64,000 nucleotides of DNA, from contig CAKOGX010000004.1 of NCBI GenBank assembly GCA_934045075.1, positions 1 through 64,000 on the forward strand. Reading direction: 5' to 3'. The position numbers and the translations under genes are program-made. This stretch comes from Yponomeuta sedellus. Taxonomy: Eukaryota > Arthropoda > Insecta > Lepidoptera > Yponomeutidae. The notes beneath the pieces are model-generated. The model did no database searches. It was not told the origin of the DNA and was given only the letters and a program-made list of their open reading frames with translations. Position 1 is the first letter of the stretch. Every line of letters starts with the position of its first letter. Below, in pieces: positions 43,396 to 54,574 of this stretch.

Positions 43396-43565
43396 CTGTT
43401 AGCTTTTAGAATATACCTACAAAACGTCAATTCTTTACGTTGAAATAAATCTCTGATTTTCTGATATTACTCACTAACTTATCTACTAATGTTACTGTAA
43501 CTTTGTGCACTGTTACGTTTTTATTTTGCGCAATAAACATTTTTCTTTTTTTTAATATCCTTATC

Positions 43566-43876
43566 AGAGTGCTTAGTGCGAGATTGACAGATCCAATCGA
43601 ATAACTTTACTACCGCGTTAATCGAGCATTGAGTAGTGAGTATGAGTAAGTTAACCGTTCGAACTGGCAAAACGCTGTCACAGTACAACTCGCACTCGCG
43701 TTTATTCGTGTTTTGGCTGGTAAACGTGTTCACTTCCCAACGTAAACCATTACAACTCGCACTCAGCAATTTTAATTTCCATACTTGTCGCTAGGTGGCG
43801 CTTCCTCGATGCCATAGAAATATGAGTTTACGTGAACGCAATCGAGTAGTTTAAAAACTCGCACTAAGCACTCAGG
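43566..43876 (+). mobile_element. MITE-1 copy
   Basis: Same ends and interior as 20876-21166. Confidence 0.9.
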
Positions 43877-44045
43877 TCTCAATGTTGTTGTAGCGGAAAC
43901 TCTAGGCAAGTCGGTACAACTGTCACACGTTACACATGCTATGAAAGGTATGGTCACCGATGGGGCGATGAACTCCAGGAACTAACAAACGGATTGGCCT
44001 ATCCCGATACAGGGTGGGTTAAAATCTTTGATATAACATTCTAGA

Positions 44046-44404
44046 AGCGCACGTGGCCTTGGCGAACCAAGTGATTGGAATCAATCACTCGGTTAAGCAA
44101 CAACGGGCGCGGTGAGGTACGGGATGAGTGAGCGTCCCGTGACTACCGCTAGTGGCATTTTTGCGAGCGCTTCCGTGCTTCGCAAGGCACGCTAAGCCGT
44201 CGGTGCCGGCTGTCATACAATGGCAGTCGTTAAGCCATGTCAGATTCCTTATGGGCGGCTTGATAACTTATGACAGTAAGGCCAGCCACTGTCTTACAAA
44301 CCTCCACCAACCCGGACTTGGCCCCCGTGGTGGAGTATGGCCTAACCTTCCTGCGATGCAGGAAGAGACCCGTGCCCCAGCAGTGGGGACATACAAGGGT
44401 TGAA
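44046..44404 (-). repeat. Repeat R-A, full length
   Basis: Reverse orientation, complete. Confidence 0.88.
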
Positions 44405-44409
44405 CGAAC

Positions 44410-45700
44410 CTAGAGATGGCAAAGATTATTCAATACCCTCACAAGGTCTCCTTTTACTGTTTTATTCTTCATTGGTGATATAATTTAAGTTTTTATTTAA
44501 GTATTTTAGCTTTAGTTCAGGTAAGTGCTGAAAATCAGCGCCGTTGGAGGGCGTGAAACCCACGGCGTCTGACGGCCCGCCCTGAGCACTGTGCCTTTTG
44601 CTGCCAACTGCGTATATTATGGGTCACTGTTTTTATATGGATTATAAAAAGCGCCAATGACACTATAATAGTATATTTCATTACAAGTGCGGAAAGGCCG
44701 TCATTGCAAAGAGTTCCGACAAATGTCTACCCGAGCCGAGGCGCAGCCGAAGGACAGTCGGAACAAGTTGCAATGACGGTTCCGCACGTGTACTGAACGA
44801 CTATTTTTAATACAGTTGCGAAAAAAATAAGCAATTTAATAAAGAAAAAATATTTGTGGCGCCAGCCGTAAAATAATATAAGCAAACATTTTTTTTTTCT
44901 TCACCCATTCTGGTAGGCAAAGGGAACTAATACAGCCAAGTCTTCAGTGGATTTTTTTATTGATATGAAATGAAATCAAACCTAACCTAACTCATTCAAT
45001 TAAATCTGATATTGAAACAAATTAGTAGCTTCTTTTTAGAAATATACGTATTGCACGAATCATAAAAACTTGTATGATTTTTTTTAGTAAAAACCTCATG
45101 GTTGGTTTTTCTATTTAATAGACATTATTTTGACAGTTGGGAAAGAGAACGCACGTGTGCGGGAAAGGTAAAAAAAAAGCACGAGTGTGTAATAGCCCAC
45201 ATCCCGCACGCTATACGTCCCTGCAATACGCCACTTTTTGAGCAACTGTATTAAAAATTATTGTTATCTGGCTGAGACTAGTTTGTAAAAATGTGTATGT
45301 TAACCAAATGTAAACTTTATTCTTTCAACCAGTGTTTTGTTGATGGCAATAAACATATTTTTTTTACTTTTTTTTTATAATGTTTTCATAATTCACTATT
45401 TGCTTTTAGCAACAAGGCCGCCAATTGTACTTTGTGTCTTGACATGTTTTATAATATTTAAAAACCTATTTATAATATGTGCTCCGGTGTACAATACAGA
45501 ATATTCTTATTTTATCTTAACGTACCACCCGTAATAGATAATGTAGCATGTCAACAGCGATTCGGCCAATCCGTTGGAGCTCTAGGATTCCAGGTTAAAC
45601 GCACACAATGAAAATAACACATAAGGCACATGAGGCGATTTCCACACAAACGTTGATTGCAGCATCAATATTTACCCTACTTTTGTGAAAAATTAAGTAC
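44410..45700. other. Intron between alternative exons; MITE-like
   Basis: 44680-44815 has complementary arms (GTGCGGAAAGGCCGTCATTG / CAATGACGGTTCCGCAC). TTTTTAATACAGTTGC at 44805 and its complement at 45242 suggest a larger palindromic element, 44805-45265. No exon seen. Confidence 0.5.
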
Positions 45701-45701
45701 T

Positions 45702-45805
45702 AGACTACCGCTAGTGGCATTTTTCCGAGCGCTTCCGTGCTTCGCAAGGCACGTTAAGCATGTAACGGCAGTCGTTAAGCCATGTCAGCGGCCTTATGGG
45801 AACGG
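45702..45805 (-). repeat. Repeat R-A fragment
   Basis: The GCTAGTGGCATTTTTCCGAG part. Confidence 0.8.
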
Positions 45806-46480
45806 GAACGGGGTTCATCTAAGACACGACATTCATCCACTATAGAGCAACGACCACAGTAAACATGCCCACAATGATCCACCAACGGGAACTAGGAACA
45901 AAATTCATCCACTATGGAGCAATGACCAGTACGAGCATGTCCACAATGATCCACAAATGGAAACAAAGCCACGACATTCATCCACAATGGAGCAATTACC
46001 ACTATGAGCATATTAAAAACTTTATTTGCACGGATATTTACTCGTTTAAAAAGTTAGGCGCCTTTTCCAAAGCATTAACTGTTAGTTTACTCCGTGCCGA
46101 AACGTCGGAAAATTGTAAAATGTAAAATTAAACGAGTAAATATCCGTGCAAATACATTTTTTATTATGTCTAGTGCTAATGATCCACAAATGGAAACAAA
46201 GCCACGACATTCATCCACAATGGAGAAACGACCACAATAAACATGCCCACAATGATTCACCAAGGGGAACAAACAACGAAATTCATACACTATGGAGCAA
46301 TTACCACTATGAGCAAGCCTACAATGATCCACCATCCACAATGGAGCAATTATCACAATAAACATGCCCACAATGATCCACCAGTGGAAACAAGCAACGA
46401 CATTCATAGCAATGACCACTATTAACATGCCCGCGATGATCATCCAATGGGAACACGATGGGAAATGACATCCAATAAGC
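45795..46480. repeat. Minisatellite (ACAATGATCCAC) in intron between alternative exons
   Basis: Units of roughly 80-90 bases include ATGCCCACAATGATCCACCA and ACGACATTCATCCAC, recurring about eight times. The array is split at 46005-46175 by an R-E type repeat. Open frames through it are an effect of the repeat. Confidence 0.8.
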
Positions 46481-46550
46481 ATCCAGACACACACAAACAC
46501 AACTCAAGACACCATACTCTATACACGCAAAAATGGACCGCGTATGGCAC

Positions 46551-46647
46551 GGTTAATTACAGAAAGGGACTGAATAATCATTTGTTTCTCGGTCACGATT
46601 TTGTATGAGCGAGATAGTAGGAGTTAAGTCCCTTTCTTTAATTAACA
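46551..46647. mobile_element. Small hairpin MITE
   Basis: GTTAATTACAGAAAGGGACT pairs with AGTCCCTTTCTTTAATTAAC. Confidence 0.75.
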
Positions 46648-46667
46648 GTGCTGTTCTACTCGTCTGT

Positions 46668-47027
46668 TCTGCCTGAGTGATCTTAAGCGATCACGAAGGT
46701 AAACCAACATAGGCCGTCTATGAGTAACGCTAGTGGCATTTTTCCGTTATATGCTTCACAAGGTTGAGCAGTCGGTGCCGGCTGCCGTCGAAAGATGGCA
46801 GTCGTTAAGCCAAGTCAGAGGCCTTAGGGCGGCTCGAAAACTTCTGACTGTAAGACCAGCCAGTAGTCTTGCAAGCCTCCACCAATCTGGACTAGGCCCC
46901 CGTGGTGGAGTATGGCCTATACCTTCCTAAGGGAAGGGACCCGTGACCCTCGGTGGGGACATGATGGGTTGATGAGGAATTAATGAATGGGGGATGTAGA
47001 CACCACAAGACAACAAAGCATTTCATC
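46668..47027 (-). repeat. Repeat R-A variant subfamily
   Basis: Starts CTGCCTGAGTGATCTTAAGC and ends GGGGGATGTAGACACCACAA; the same variant lies at 57368-57745. It ends about 30 bases from alternative exon A. Confidence 0.8.
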
Positions 47028-47058
47028 CCATGCACCGAATGATGGTTCAGAGTCTCAC

Positions 47059-47128
47059 ATTTGCTCCTGGTCTCGAGTGTATAGTGCTCGTCTAGCTCCA
47101 CGTCTTCGGGATCCAGCTCCTCCTCATC
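47059..47128 (-). CDS. alpha-Cat: alpha-catenin alternative linker exon A (acidic, Ser/Thr-poor)
   Basis: Acceptor CTCTCAG, donor T/GTGAG; phase 0 in, phase 1 out; 70 nt. It encodes DEEELDPEDVELDEHY, then TLETRSK. It shares its end (ETRS plus a basic residue), length class and phases with exon B at 42309-42381, and aligns with the acidic linker that follows the AVLM(N/I)R helix. Including both A and B, or neither, breaks the frame, so the two should be mutually exclusive. Unlike B, the acidic part has no Ser or Thr. The homology and clean splice sites argue against chance, but expression is unproven. Confidence 0.82.
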
Positions 47129-47229
47129 CTGAGAGGGAAACCTCACGGTCAGCACGGAAAGACCAGAGCGGTCTGCTCGGAAGACCAAACGGTCGAGGTG
47201 AAGGTCCGTAGTTATTAATTAATCCATAT

Positions 47230-47965
47230 GGCGCCGTTAAAGTTACAACGGTCCGGTCTACTCATTAGACATCTGGTCTACTGAAAAGACCAAGTGCTTT
47301 ACTCAAAAGACCAGCCTTAACACGCATCCACCTTTTACTCTAGTTTTCTTGAACATGAAAACCATGGTCTACAGGAAAGACCAAGTGCTTTACTCAAAAG
47401 ACAGCCTTAACACGCATCCACCTTTTACTCCAGTCTTCTTGAACATGAAAACCATGGTCTACAGGAAAGACCAAGTGCTTTACTCAAAAGACCAGCCTTA
47501 ACACGCATCCACCTTTTACTCCAGTCTTCTTGAACATGAAAACCATGGCCTACAGGAAAGACCAAGTGCTTTACTCAAAAGACCAGCCTTAACACGCATC
47601 CACCTTTTACTCCAGTCCTCTTGAACATGAAAAACATGGTCTACTGAAAATACCAAGGGCTTTACTCAAAAGACCAGCCTTAACACGCATCCACCTTTTA
47701 CTCCAGTCCTCTTGAACATGAAAAACATGGTCTACTGAAAATACCAAGGGCTTTACTCAAAAGACCAGCCTTAACACGCATCCACCTTTTACACCAGTCT
47801 TCTTGAACATGAAAACCATGGTCTACTGAAAAGACCAAGTGCTTTACTCAAAGACCAACCTTACTATTCACGCATCCACTTTTTACTCGTCCTCTTGAAC
47901 TTGAAAAACATGGTCTACTGAAAAGGACAAAGGGAAATACTAGTGGTCTACTGGTAATACCACCA
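47230..47965. repeat. 91-bp minisatellite in alpha-Cat intron
   Basis: About seven head-to-tail copies with a period of 90-91 bases (CATGGTCTAC recurs at 47363, 47453, 47544, 47635 and on). Each holds AAGTGCTTTACTCAAAAGAC and ACACGCATCCACCTTTTACT. Neighbouring copies are nearly identical, so the array expanded recently. Confidence 0.9.
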
Positions 47966-48039
47966 ACATTTATTCTTCAATCTTTCACTCTAGTCCTTTA
48001 ACCTATGATCAACAGGAAATACCAAGCGTTCCACTCAAA

Positions 48040-48416
48040 ATGCCTTTCCAACCCTTTCACACAAGACCTATAGAAACTAAAAAAGCGAGATCTGCTCAAA
48101 AGACCAGACGGTCTACTCAAAAGACCGAGTGTTTTTGCACACAGACAGTTTTTAAAAGCCTCGTGGCGACCAAAAAACACTCGGTCTACTCAGTAGACCA
48201 CTACTTGAAAGATCAAGTGTTCTTTCCACACCAACAGCTTTTCGAAGCCTTGTAGCGTCCAAAAAACACTCGGTCTACTCAAAAGACCAAACGGTCTACT
48301 CGAAAGACCAAACGGTCTACTCGAAAAACCGAGTGTTTTCTCGCGCCAACAGTCGTTGCGGCGGTCAAAACCCCTCGGTCTACTCGAAAGACCGCCGCAA
48401 AGACCGGTCTACTGAC
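48040..48416. repeat. Dyad-rich minisatellite at the donor of exon 48417
   Basis: Repeats of about 110-130 bases contain many copies of GGTCTACTCRAAAGACC, whose ends (GGTCT/AGACC) are complementary. GAGTGTTTTT and CCAAAAAACACTCGG also pair. The last unit runs into the intron's first bases (sense GTCAGTAGACCGG). Confidence 0.85.
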
Positions 48417-48568
48417 CCGGTTCATGAGCACGGCGCGCCGAATCTCGCGCACGGCGTCGTAGACCAGGCGGGAGGCGTCGATGAAGTCGTTCTCGTCCAA
48501 GCCGCCGCTACCGCCGCCGCCCAGCGCGGCCGCCGCTGCGTCGACTCGCAGCGCGAACTTTGACATCA
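48417..48568 (-). CDS. alpha-Cat: alpha-catenin exon: end of M region
   Basis: Acceptor CCCGCAG, donor CGG/GTCAGT; phase 1 in (G/TG, Val), phase 0 out; 50 codons. It encodes MSKFALRVDAAAAALGGG, a Gly/Ala-rich loop, then DENDFIDASRLVYDAVREIR and RAVLMNR. The second half matches the conserved last helix of the M domain in both fly and vertebrate alpha-catenins; the Gly/Ala loop is unusual and GC-rich. A hairpin minisatellite starts directly at the donor. This is the most 5' exon seen. Confidence 0.93.
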
Positions 48569-48651
48569 CTGCGGGGGAGAGAGAAAAGGTATTTGATTAC
48601 AAAAGTCACATATAAGAAAAAAGTTGCAGAATTTCTGTTAAATCCACTGTA

Positions 48652-48908
48652 CAGTCTATTTATTCTTACTTGTCCAATTTAGTAAACGAGATTCTAACCT
48701 TAAAATTGAGATTACATGCCTAAACTAGACATTTTCTCGCAAATTCATGAACTGTCATGAACTATGTTTATAAAATTGGCAGCGTATTATCTAAAAGAGT
48801 GTTCCAGGTTACTTCATTTATGGAAATATGGCAGTTTTGGACTAAAAAGTTACATTTTACGGGTAGAATCTTGTTTACTAAATTGGACAAGTAAGAATAA
48901 ATAGACTG
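48652..48908. mobile_element. MITE-4, complete
   Basis: CAGTCTATTTATTCTTACTT and complement, TA on both sides. Confidence 0.85.
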
Positions 48909-49119
48909 TAGTTGATGTGTATGTAGGTAGTTGGCTAGTTTGGATTCTGCCCGGCACACCGACCTCTTGTTCGTGGCAATGTCATGTGACTGACCGAACC
49001 CAAGCCTTAGGCGTAGGGCGAGCAAGAGGGTAGTGTGTAGGGAGTCTTCAAATGTCTTTTTTAGTATTTCTATGTACCTAGCATATAAGTTAACTTGAAC
49101 TTGTAAAACCAAGAGCATC

Positions 49120-49429
49120 AGAGTGCTTGGTGCGAGTTTTACAGATCCAATCGAATAACTTTACTACCGCGTTAATCGAGCATTGAGTTGTGAGTATGAG
49201 TAAGTTAACCGTTCGAACTGGCAAAACGCTGTCACAGTACAACTCGCACTCGCGTTTATTCGTGTTTTGGCTGGTAAACGTGTGCACTTCTCAACGTAAA
49301 CCATTACAACTCGCACTCAGCAATTTTAATTTCCATACTTGTCACTAGGTGGCGCTTCCTCGATGCCATAGAAATATGAGTTTACGTTAACGCGATCGAG
49401 TAGTTAAAAAACTCGCACTAAGCACTCAG
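49120..49429 (+). mobile_element. MITE-1 copy
   Basis: Same ends and interior as the other three copies. Confidence 0.9.
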
Positions 49430-49569
49430 CCAACAAACTGTTATGCAGTTTGGCAGAAAGCAACTTCTGTATTTTTTTGTATTTTTATTTGAATGTTTTC
49501 AATCAATCAAAATCTTTATTGCACTAAGACTACGAGTATAAGACAAGAAAGCGCTTGTGGCCTAGTGGA

Positions 49570-50290
49570 ACTGAGAACCCTTGTCTCCACTGCTGGGGCA
49601 CGGGTCACTTCCTGCATCGCAGAAAGGTTAGGCCGTACTCCACAACGGAGGATAAGTCATGTTTTTAGATTAGATTATAAAATTATTTTTCATTTCTTAT
49701 ACTCTGAAAGTAGTTTTGTTTTGATCTGATTAGTGGGTGGAAAATTCTGCTTCCCTCCATAGGGAGGGAAAAACCCATACAAATTACTTCCCACCTAAGG
49801 GCCGGAATGAACTTTAAAAATACAACTACTGTCAGCTGTGTAGAGTTTTATGTAAGAAAAAACTAATTCAATTCAATTCCATTCAATAAATTTATTTCAG
49901 ACATTACATCCATATTTTTTTTAAATTAAAATTAATTAACAATAAAAGAAACAAAATAAATTACAATTGTGATATATAATGATAAATAAGTATATAAATA
50001 ACTTTAAACTTAAATTAAAACAAACCAGTACGTTTTTAAATAATACACTTAATGCTGCGGTCATGTGAATTTCTAAACAGCCAGTGTGAACTTAGCGCAA
50101 ACTTCTTTGAGCGGAATAAGCCGCAACAATTATACGGTGAGTTCCACATTTAAAATGTCGACATAAATTAGCGGGATACTGATCTGTTATAATATGTAAT
50201 TAAAAATGACTTTTCATTTTCCTCATATTCGAAATGAAAAGAGAGTGTTTAACACGAGTAAAAAAATCAATTCCCGAGGTATTTAGGCGG
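49570..50290. repeat. R-A fragment and R-D interrupted by a LINE tail
   Basis: R-A at 49570-49652. R-D at 49690-49866 and 50053-50290. A LINE 3' tail (ATTCAATAAATTTATTTCAG) lies at 49867-50052. Confidence 0.75.
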
Positions 50291-50610
50291 CTTTAGTCCG
50301 AGTAGGAATTTCGACCTTCTACTTTCGACCCACGGTTAACAAGCTACCAAATTGCACAATAAGATAGGAAAGCGCTTGTGGCCTAGTGGAACTGAGCGAA
50401 CTTTCCATCCTGGAAAAATACATATCTAAATTTCATCGCGAACGAAGACGTGGGCAGCAGCTAGTAATCCAATAAATAAGCAATCAAACACGATTAAGCC
50501 AACAAAACATCCATCAAAGTTGAGAATGTAAATGCCGAGGAATCTTGCATCATCGGGGCGTATCATTGATGAGTCGGCTACCGAATGCAGCTGACATTGA
50601 TCGTAACAGC

Positions 50611-50820
50611 TACATACATACATACATACATACATACATACATACATACATACATACATACATACATACATACATACATACATACATACATACATACATA
50701 CATACATACATACATACATACATACATACATACATACATACATACATACATACATACATACAAACAAACAAACAAACAAACAAACAAACAAACAAACAAA
50801 CAAACAAACAAACAAACAAA
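50611..50820. repeat. (ACAT)n followed by (AAAC)n
   Basis: About 37 ACAT and 15 AAAC tetramers, leading into R-C at 50820-50935. Four frames are open here only because of the repeat. Confidence 0.95.
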
Positions 50821-51091
50821 CATAACCTCACGCCTATATCCCAGAGGGGTAGGCAGAAACCAGGGACTGCCACTTGCCACGATCCTGACAGATCACCTTC
50901 GCTTCATCAACGTTCATAAGTCGTTGACTAATGAACATTGATAAAGCGAAGGCAACTAAGTACTCTATGATTTTTTTTCCCTTGAGGGTCAAAATACACC
51001 ATTTTAATGCGGCATAAACGCATTTGCGCATCATTGAAGAAGAAGAAAAAGAATTATTTCGTATGGGAAAAGATCGATTTTAACGGTTAAC

Positions 51092-51634
51092 TCGAGTTAG
51101 GCCATACTCCACCACGGGGGCCAAGTCCGGGTTGGTGGAGGATTGTAAGACAGTGGCGGCCCTTACTGTCAGAATTTATCAAGGCGCCCAAAGGCCTCTG
51201 ACATGGCTTAACGTCTGCCATTATATGACAGCCGGCACCAACGGCTTAGCGTGCCAAGCACGGAAGCGCTCGGAAAAATACCACTAGCGGTAGTCACGGG
51301 ACGCTCACCCATCCTGTACCTGACCGCGCCTGTTGTTGCTTAACCAAGTGATTGATTCTAATCACTCGGTTCGCCTAGGCCACGAGCGCTTCGAGCACGA
51401 GCAAGTATAGTGTACAGTTTATTTATCTTTACCCGTAAAGTATGGATTTTTAGTCGAAAAGTGACATATTCTAGTAAATTAAGTAATCTGGGAGATTATT
51501 TTAGATAACACGTTGCCAATTTTATGAACAAAGATCGCGAACTTGCAAGAAAATGTCTAGTTTTGGCATTAAATATCAATTTTTCAGGTTAGAATCTTGT
51601 TTACTTAATTGGACAAGTAAGGATAAATAGACTG
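51092..51634. mobile_element. Repeat R-A (+) and MITE-4
   Basis: R-A 51092-51396; MITE-4 51415-51634 with TA flanks. Confidence 0.85.
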
Positions 51635-51639
51635 TATAT

Positions 51640-52240
51640 ATAACAAATTCTCTGGCTGGATGACCCAGAATACAAATGCAAATTCCAAGAAATACCACAA
51701 TATGTTTACCAACACCTCAAACAGAAAAATACCTAGAATTAGATTACATGGCAAGGTCCACATATTTACTCAAAACTTAATATAAAGATTACATTAAAAT
51801 TGTTGGGGAATGTCATCGGATCAAACATCACCGGTACAATAAACCAGCGATTCTTAAAGTTGGGACCCAAGTGTTCCGTGGCAAAGTCATATGGTGCTTC
51901 GTTGGTGGAGCGGTTACAATAACAGAAGTCGTAGGTTCGATTCCCACAGGTGGCCGCCGTGATTCTATTCACATTACATTAAAAACTATTTTTAATATTT
52001 CAGATGAATTTAAATATAATTATTTCTTATTTAATGACATTGATATTAGTAACAAGCTAACCCAGCGAACTTCGTACCGCCTAACAGTCGATCCTTTAAT
52101 ATTTTTTATTTCTCTCTCCGTAAGAACCATCCTCGTACTTCAAGGAATATTCTAAAAAAAGAATTAGCGAAATCAGTTCGGCTGCTCTCGAGATTTTCGC
52201 TTACCAACACATTTAGCGATTAATTTTTATATTATAGAAG
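51640..52240. other. Diverged SINE fragment and Helitron-like copy
   Basis: 51895-51960 is tRNA-like (GTAGGTTCGATTCCCACAGG). 52050-52240 matches the Helitron-like element at 25776-25972 in reverse. Confidence 0.5.
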
Positions 52241-52494
52241 ATAACCTTATAATTGACTTTTCAACGTTTGATTTGATTAGCTATTAGGGATGTTAGAATT
52301 TTGTGAATCAATCTGTGGCTTGTGTTGTGACTTAATTATTTGTGTGAATTTGTTTGGATGTCGGTCTGAAATAAAAACATTCCATTCATTTCAATTCGCA
52401 TTTCTTAATGATTCGCGATATTCATACATAGTTATATATTAAACGTGTCAAATCGTCAAGTCATTTAAATTCGTTTGTACAAAAACTTCTCAGC

Positions 52495-53415
52495 CTGGGT
52501 GTGTTTCCATGTTTGAGATGTCTTTGCCTGGTTGCCATAGCACAGGGTATCCTAGTACCTTTACGCTTAGCGTGCACGTTTAGACTCTCTCTTAACGTCG
52601 AGTGAGAGACTGTAAGACTATTGTATTTTATTAAGGTTAACACGAGCACTAGACATAATAAAACTATATTATTTTTAATGCACTAACCCGTGCTAAGGAC
52701 AATTTTAAGAAAACCTAACTGCAAAGTAGGTACTGCAAGTGATGCAAATTACTTCAGCCAGATGTCGCTGCCTGTATGTAATACAGAGAATATTTTAAAG
52801 AGGTTCGAAATTTCACTGATGCTGGTGAGTCGCCCATTAGCTCAGTTGGAAAGAGCGCTGGCACGGATAGCCAGAGGTCGCGGGTTCGATTAAAACTGTT
52901 TTTATACGGATTTTACTCGTTTATTTTACATTTACACTATTTTTATTTTTAATGCACTAACCCGTGCTAAGGAACAAATTTAAAAACCTGAAGTGAAATT
53001 TTTAGCCTCTAAATAGGTTTTTAAATATTTTACATTTTTTCAATTTTGTGACGTTTCGGCAATTTTCAGGTGAAGGTGGTCTTGGAAGACTATTGTTTTG
53101 ATTTTTTTATATAGCATATAAACGTCCCACTGCATGGCACAGGCCTTCTCTCAGATAGATAGTGTACGGGCTTAATTAACACGCGTGCCCACCGCGGATT
53201 GGGAATTTCAAGCGCTGAGGTAATTGGTCACCCCAGACACTCACGTTACCTCAGGACGTTTTTCAAAGTTAGGAAGTGGTATTGCTACTACAGTTTCACA
53301 TATGTACATAAATTTGAAAACAAAGTCATTGGTACATGCCCGCACTGGGAATCGAACCTGGGGCTCTCGCTTCCGAGTCCATTGTTCTACCCACTGTGCT
53401 ACCGCCACTCCAAAT
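52495..53415. mobile_element. SINE cluster
   Basis: Diverged SINE-2 tail at 52495-52560, SINE-1 at 52670-52890 and 52930-53028, R-E phrases at 52895-52930 and 53040-53060, SINE-3 head (-) at 53225-53415. Confidence 0.7.
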
Positions 53416-53507
53416 AAATAACATAGTGAATATAAAAGATATAAGGGTACAAGGGAAGAACATGCTATGTCCGACCGACATTGAACTGAGATAATGCCAA
53501 TAATAAG

Positions 53508-53874
53508 AAGCGCTCGTGGCCTAGGCGAACCGAGTGATTGGAATCAATCACTTGGTTAAGATACAACAGGCGCGGTCAGGTACGGGATGGGTGAGCGTCC
53601 CGTGACTACCGCTAGTGGCATTTTTCCGAGCGCTTCCGTGCTTCGCAAGGCACGTTAAGCCGTTGGTGCCGGCTGTCATATAATGGCAGTCGTTAAGCCA
53701 TGTCAGAGGCCTTATGGGCGGCTTGATAACTTCTGAAAGTGAGGCCCGCCACTGTCTCACAATCCTCCACCAACCCGGACTTGGCCCCCGTGGTGGAGTA
53801 TGGCCTAACCTTCCTGCGATGCAGGAAGAGACCCGTGCCCCAGCAGTGGGGACATATAAGGGTTGATAACGAAT
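53508..53874 (-). repeat. Repeat R-A, full length
   Basis: Complete and only slightly diverged, the best reference copy of the family here. Confidence 0.9.
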
Positions 53875-54061
53875 GCCAATAATAGATTTCAAACCTCTAT
53901 AAGATATACACTACTCATGTGATTTATTACACAAATGTCTTGTTTTTTAATAGATAATATTAGTGTTCAGTGACAAAGGTAGAAATAACCATGGAAAAAA
54001 CATTTTTTTTCCGTGTCGACTAGGACCTTGCATGTTTTTGCATTGTAGTAGTATTTTTACG

Positions 54062-54467
54062 AAGCGGTGGTAGCTCAGTGGGTAGAACCATAGACTGGCA
54101 AGCGAGAGCCCCAGGTTCGATCCCGAGTGCGGGCATGTACCAATGACTTTGTTTAATTTCAAAGTTACGTACATTTGCGAATTTGCAGTCGCAATACCAC
54201 ACGCTAACGGTGAAGGAAAACATCGTGAGGAAACCCGCGGCTTGGTTGGCTCCGCACGTATTGACTAGTCTTTCCTGTGGGCTAGGCCGACTAAGCTGTC
54301 AGGGTGGTATAGGTGCCGGGCAAGCCTACACCATCTATAAAAACCATGTCCCAGGTAGGCTACTGCGTCGGAGTGGTCCCTTCACCCATCTAGTGTGAGT
54401 GAAGATACCACTGGACGCTGTATAAATCATCTCATTAAGTAGATGCAAAAAGGCCAATATTATTAGT
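54062..54467 (+). mobile_element. SINE-3, complete (about 405 bp)
   Basis: tRNA-like head GCGGTGGTAGCTCAGTGGGT and AGGTTCGATCCCGAGTGC, tail to AAAGGCCAATATTATTA. The copy at 57980-58383 is nearly identical. Confidence 0.88.
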
Positions 54468-54574
54468 ATTTTTACAAGGCGATTACCTACTCAGAGACTC
54501 TGCATGTTTTTCTCAAGAGCGTTTTTGCGTTTCGTTCTAACACTTTTACGCTACAAAATTGCGTTATCAGTTTA

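Larger units (their letters stand above)
24290..48568 (-). other. alpha-Cat: Gene locus: alpha-catenin (3' half)
   Basis: Alpha-catenin links the cadherin/beta-catenin complex to F-actin at adherens junctions. Exons, in transcript order: 48417-48568, then either 47059-47128 or 42309-42381, then 40998-41065, 38744-38925, 35488-35593, 31854-31988, 29833-29949, 24290-24454. All have GT-AG ends and matching phases, giving about 330 residues plus TAA. They cover the end of the M region (LDENDFIDASRLVYD), the acidic linker, the five-helix actin-binding domain (AKHMCMIMMEMTDFT, SSTKQDLLAYLQRIALYC, SLIQAAKNLMNAVV) and the basic tail (KAPEKKPLVRPEKPEE). The N-terminal half (beta-catenin and vinculin binding) lies upstream, beyond 48.6 kb, and was not found to the end of the window. 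Introns of 2-6 kb are full of repeats, one holding an intact mariner. Confidence 0.95.

Noticed and set aside
46087..46500. 137-codon frame rich in His, Trp and Cys
   Set aside because: Runs through the ACAATGATCCAC minisatellite; no domain, no splice support.
47230..48416. Regular repeats that might suggest a CRISPR array
   Set aside because: Eukaryotic locus; units are contiguous with no unique spacers, so these are minisatellites.
50426..50941. Four open frames of 87-129 codons on both strands
   Set aside because: They only read through ACAT and AAAC tetramers (Met-Tyr-Val-Cys or Tyr-Ile-His-Thr repeats).
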